From a bacterium (GTDB taxonomy: Bacteria > Chloroflexota > Chloroflexia > Chloroflexales > Kallotenuaceae), in assembly GCA_016781505.1 (NCBI GenBank), contig JADDQF010000051.1, positions 1 through 55,293 of the forward strand: a stretch of 55,293 nucleotides of DNA, read 5' to 3'. This document shows, piece by piece, positions 52,854 to 55,293 of the stretch. Both the position numbers and the translations under genes were made by a program. Under the pieces are notes generated by a model. The model was not told where the DNA came from and did not search any database. It saw only the letters and a program-made list of their open reading frames with translations. Position 1 is the first letter of the stretch; each line of letters starts with the position of its first letter.

Positions 52854-54029
52854 TCATGTTGCGACGATTGGCCGGCGCTCCGCCACAAGCCGCTCCAGCA
52901 GAGTGACGGCGTGCGCCGGTGCCGGCAGAGCGGCGATCTCGTCGCGTAGACGCTCGGCAGCCTGACGATAGGATGAGCTTGCGACCACCGTTGCGACGGC
53001 CTCACGCACACCTGCTGGTGTTGCCTCCATGGCGTCCAGAACCTGTGCCACTCCCAGCGCGGCACAGCGCGCGGCGTTGAATGGTTGATCCGCGCCCAAT
53101 GGAATCAGTACCATCGGCAGGCCATGCGTCAACGCGCCTAACACACTCCCCGATCCACCATGCGAGAGCACCAGATCGCAGCGGGGCAGCACCGATCCCT
53201 GCGGAATGTAGCGCTCGATCCGAACGTTGGGAGGCTGCGGCCCAAACTCGGCCGGGTCGATCTCGCGGCCCACAGTGGCGATAACATTGCAGGGAAGATC
53301 ATGCAGGCCTGCGAGCACGCGCGCAAACAGATCGCCGGACTCGAGGTTAAACACAGTGCCGAGCGTAAAGTACACGGTCGGGCAGTCGTGCCGGAACGTT
53401 GGCCAGACCAGTACGGGGGTGCTTGCCTCCGGCACAAGGGCGAGCGGACGGAACAGGTGAGCCGTAGCAGGCAGTGGAAAGGCGGGGTCGCGATAGCTGG
53501 GCGGAAACGGCGACAGCGTGAGATAACGGCTCAGCATGCGTAGTTCGGGATCCGGAGGCAGTCCATGTTGAGCGCGCAGCGCGTTTAGTGGCTCGGCGAC
53601 CACACTGTGACGAACGAACGAGCCCGCGGCGATAACCAGCACCGTTGCATACGGCAGGCCAAGTCGCTCGGCGCTGATCATTGCGCCGAAATCGACCTCG
53701 TCGCATACCAGAAGATCGGGCAGCCATTCGGCGCACAGCACGAGCAAGGTGCTCGCACGTTCACGGGCAATCCGATATGCATAGCTTTCACGTAAGGCTT
53801 TGTCTTCCCGCTCCGCATTCACAGCAAGCAGCGGGAGCCGCTCGTGAGTGCTACGAACGGTAGCCCCACCCGTGTCGAACGCGGTGAAGCCCGCAGCTTC
53901 CACTGTCGGCACCATGGCTGCTTGGGCTGCAAACGCCACGCTGTGACCCGCGGCTTGAGCGGCACGCGCAATCGGGACGAGTGGCTCGAAGTGACCGCTG
54001 CCACCGGCGAATGTACACAGGATACGCAC
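52854..54029 (-). CDS. GT1-family (UGT/MGT-like) glycosyltransferase
   Basis: The 391-residue protein has the GT-B fold. The N-terminus MRILCTFAGGSGHFEPLVPIARA holds the acceptor-side Gly-rich and His motif of MGT/erythromycin-type glycosyltransferases. The C-terminal donor-binding domain carries LVLSHGGSGSVLGALTHGLP and PLGADQPFNAARC. It likely glycosylates a small hydrophobic compound or lipid. The GTG at 54029 has AAGGA upstream and gives MRILCTF; the frame continues to 54164 without a family match. It is 29 bases from nth. Confidence 0.87.
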   Translation of the reverse strand: MRILCTFAGGSGHFEPLVPIARAAQAAGHSVAFAAQAAMVPTVEAAGFTAFDTGGATVRSTHERLPLLAVNAEREDKALRESYAYRIARERASTLLVLCAEWLPDLLVCDEVDFGAMISAERLGLPYATVLVIAAGSFVRHSVVAEPLNALRAQHGLPPDPELRMLSRYLTLSPFPPSYRDPAFPLPATAHLFRPLALVPEASTPVLVWPTFRHDCPTVYFTLGTVFNLESGDLFARVLAGLHDLPCNVIATVGREIDPAEFGPQPPNVRIERYIPQGSVLPRCDLVLSHGGSGSVLGALTHGLPMVLIPLGADQPFNAARCAALGVAQVLDAMEATPAGVREAVATVVASSSYRQAAERLRDEIAALPAPAHAVTLLERLVAERRPIVAT

Positions 54030-54222
54030 GGCAATGTCCTTGTCAATTCTTCGAGAGCTGTTAACAGCAGCTAGCTCAGCGGTACGCGTGCCAGCGTACC
54101 TTGCCCGGCATCGACTCAATACCACGACAGCGCCAGCGGGCTTAAACACCAATGACTGCTGCAATCACACCCTGTTTCCCGAAAAGTAGCCGCATCGCTT
54201 GCACCATAACATCGGTTGAGTG

Positions 54223-54499
54223 TCACGTCGATTGCTGCGCCATAATTTCTTGGAGTTCCTGCTCCTTGTCTAACCGAGCCCGTATTGCGATTGGTGCAGC
54301 CAGATGCCGCCAGATAGTCGCCCCGTCACGTTCCACCGTAAAAAAGTCATGGAAGAGTTCAAGCGCCGTCACTGCACCGCCCTGATACGGCTCCAAACGC
54401 ACCGGATCAGCTACCTGTACGAAGCCTGCCTGATGCTTTCGCGTTTTTCATCGCTTCGGCCTGCCCAACATTTACACTCCACAGGTGCATCAACGCCAT
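54223..54499 (-). pseudogene. Decayed MOSC-domain (YiiM-like) gene with internal deletion and frameshift
   Basis: On the minus strand an AGGAG ribosome site precedes ATG at 54499, reading MALMHLWSVNVGQAEAM then KNAKASGR, like the N-terminus of YiiM-type MOSC proteins (SVNVGx...NAKASG). The frame ends at 54407. In another frame from about 54450 the sequence QAGFVQVADPVRLEP, VTALELFHDFF and the final DKEQELQEIMAQQ ends at 54223, resembling MOSC C-termini (VQVGD...VxELF). The central domain with its Cys is missing. Two parts of one gene thus seem joined after a deletion of over a hundred codons. An extended -10 (TGG-TATTCT) is seen upstream. It should be non-functional. Confidence 0.55.
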
Positions 54500-54730
54500 C
54501 GCTCCTGTTCAGCACATGTCTTAAACGAGAATACCACGACCAGTCCAAAACAAGTGATTTTAACATCCGACCGACGAGTCAGATTGTGGACTCACACACG
54601 GGAGAGCCACCGCCTGGATGAGCAAAGCATCATGCGTAGCGATGGGGCGAGTCGCCTTTGCCTACGGCGCATCACTGGCACAAACGTTGCAACGCCTGCA
54701 TTAGTTCCACAATCGGCGTAGGAGGCAAGG
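54500..54730. other. Intergenic region before the SRPBCC gene
   Basis: It holds the promoter of the decayed MOSC gene and the leader of the SRPBCC gene, with GGAGG near 54720. I found no other gene and no firm plus-strand promoter. Confidence 0.35.
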
Positions 54731-55195
54731 ATGAGCAACATTCAAGAATCAGTTGATGTGGATGTGCCAGTGCGGACAGCCTACAATCAATGGACACAGT
54801 TTGAGGAATTTCCTCAGTTTATGGAAGGGATCCAGGAAGTTAAGCAGCTGGATGACACCCATATGCACTGGCGCGCCAATATCGCCGGGAAAGAAGAGGA
54901 GTGGGACGCGGTCGTGACCGAGCAAGTTCCGGATATGCGGGTGGCGTGGACCAATACAACGGGCGCTCGCAATGCTGGCGTTGTGACCTTTCATCGGCTC
55001 GGCGACAGCAAAACACGCGTGATGCTGCAAATAGACTACGATCCAGAAGGTGTGGTCGAAAATGTTGGCGACGCATTGGGCTTGGTGCGGCGCCGGGTCA
55101 AGGGTGATCTTGAACGCTTCAAGACATTCATCGAGTCGCGCGGACATGAGTCCGGGGCATGGCGCGGCGAAGTCAAACAAGATCCTACATCTTAG
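54731..55195 (+). CDS. SRPBCC-family (cyclase/dehydrase, START-like) protein
   Basis: The 154-residue protein opens SVDVDVPVRTAYNQWTQFEEFPQFM, which is typical of the SRPBCC/polyketide cyclase-dehydrase-type ligand-binding fold, and continues with HWRANIAGKEEEWDAVV and GVVTFHRLGDSKTRVMLQID. Such stand-alone proteins probably bind a hydrophobic ligand or affect membrane/lipid state; the role is unknown. No signal peptide is present. TAGGAGG lies before the ATG. A strong terminator follows. Confidence 0.85.
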   Translation: MSNIQESVDVDVPVRTAYNQWTQFEEFPQFMEGIQEVKQLDDTHMHWRANIAGKEEEWDAVVTEQVPDMRVAWTNTTGARNAGVVTFHRLGDSKTRVMLQIDYDPEGVVENVGDALGLVRRRVKGDLERFKTFIESRGHESGAWRGEVKQDPTS

Positions 55196-55237
55196 CTAGA
55201 CTTTATCCATTAAGCTGCGTAACACAATATCGCGGAC

Positions 55238-55272
55238 AAAAACTCCAGCACCAGATGCTGGAGTTTTTGCAC
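55238..55272 (+). terminator. Intrinsic terminator after the SRPBCC gene
   Basis: A perfect 13-bp stem (55238-55250 with 55256-55268) and 5-base loop ends with a run of Ts. It lies 43 bases after the stop. Confidence 0.9.
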
Positions 55273-55293
55273 ATCCCCTTGGCGGCCAAGATA

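Noticed and set aside
54057-54110. tRNA-like text TAGCTCAGCGGTA and nearby stems (GGTACGC/GCGTACC; GCTGTTAACAGC)
   Set aside because: The D-stem does not close, and no anticodon or T-arm follows, so it is not a tRNA. The small palindromes may be operators for the GT1 gene but nothing shows this.
1-55293. CRISPR arrays, IS elements, integrases, rRNA and phage genes
   Set aside because: I looked for spaced direct repeats, transposase or integrase motifs and conserved rRNA text and found none in the window.

Overview
This 55 kb window looks like a chromosomal segment of a GC-rich bacterium. No phage, plasmid, IS element, CRISPR array, rRNA or tRNA gene was recognised. The gene content fits Chloroflexota (class Chloroflexia, perhaps near Herpetosiphon or Kallotenue): KaiC-like ATPases, a PASTA Ser/Thr kinase, a branched-chain-type 2-oxoacid dehydrogenase with separate E1 alpha and E1 beta, TatA, Obg and a RecD2 helicase. 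This placement is an inference from gene content, since no marker gene could be searched. Promoters are often of the extended -10 type (TGn-TATAAT-like), and at least two genes look leaderless.

Layout: (1) 134-2342, a sugar-1-phosphate nucleotidyltransferase, a DUF2103-like protein and a thioredoxin-TPR protein. (2) 2490-7584, a compact signalling operon: response regulator, double-domain KaiC-like ATPase (broken by a one-base frameshift in a G run), second response regulator, stand-alone B12-binding protein with the CarH-type W-X9-EH cap motif, and a PAS/GAF histidine kinase. This is the most striking locus. (3) 7746-12596, HtpG, a truncated LURP-one-like remnant, a YprB-type exonuclease and a PASTA kinase. 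(4) 12676-28909, a long mostly minus-strand stretch: Rel, tandem cytoplasmic trypsin-like/PDZ proteases with a LuxR regulator lacking its receiver Asp, a FGGY kinase with a RidA protein, a two-component pair, a WalJ-like hydrolase, SSB with a partner of unknown function, and several housekeeping enzymes including divergent PDF-like and DprA-like proteins. (5) 29055-38962, TatA and Obg, then an exopolysaccharide/O-antigen locus (initiating sugar-phosphate transferase, UDP-glucuronate decarboxylase-like, Wzy/ligase-like, UDP-glucuronate 4-epimerase-like, flippase-like protein, GT4) and a PAP2-like membrane protein. (6) 39011-44971, a Gmad2-like lipoprotein, RecD2, a GH2 glycosidase and an ECF sigma factor. 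(7) 45401-52066, the 2-oxoacid dehydrogenase E1 alpha, E1 beta, E2 and E3 genes, with an oppositely oriented RNA m5C methyltransferase between E2 and E3. (8) 52147-55195, endonuclease III, a GT1 glycosyltransferase, a decayed MOSC-domain gene and a SRPBCC protein.

How parts work together: the 2490-7584 genes overlap or lie close together, so they probably form one signalling output in which a cobalamin-bound sensor, possibly light-responsive, feeds phosphorelay and KaiC-type ATPase modules. The 30664-38209 genes can start, build and polymerise a uronic acid- or pentose-containing surface glycan. The 45401-52066 genes encode a full lipoamide-dependent dehydrogenase complex. Short degraded stretches (9669-10122 and 54223-54499) are gene remnants found by reading all frames between the intact genes.
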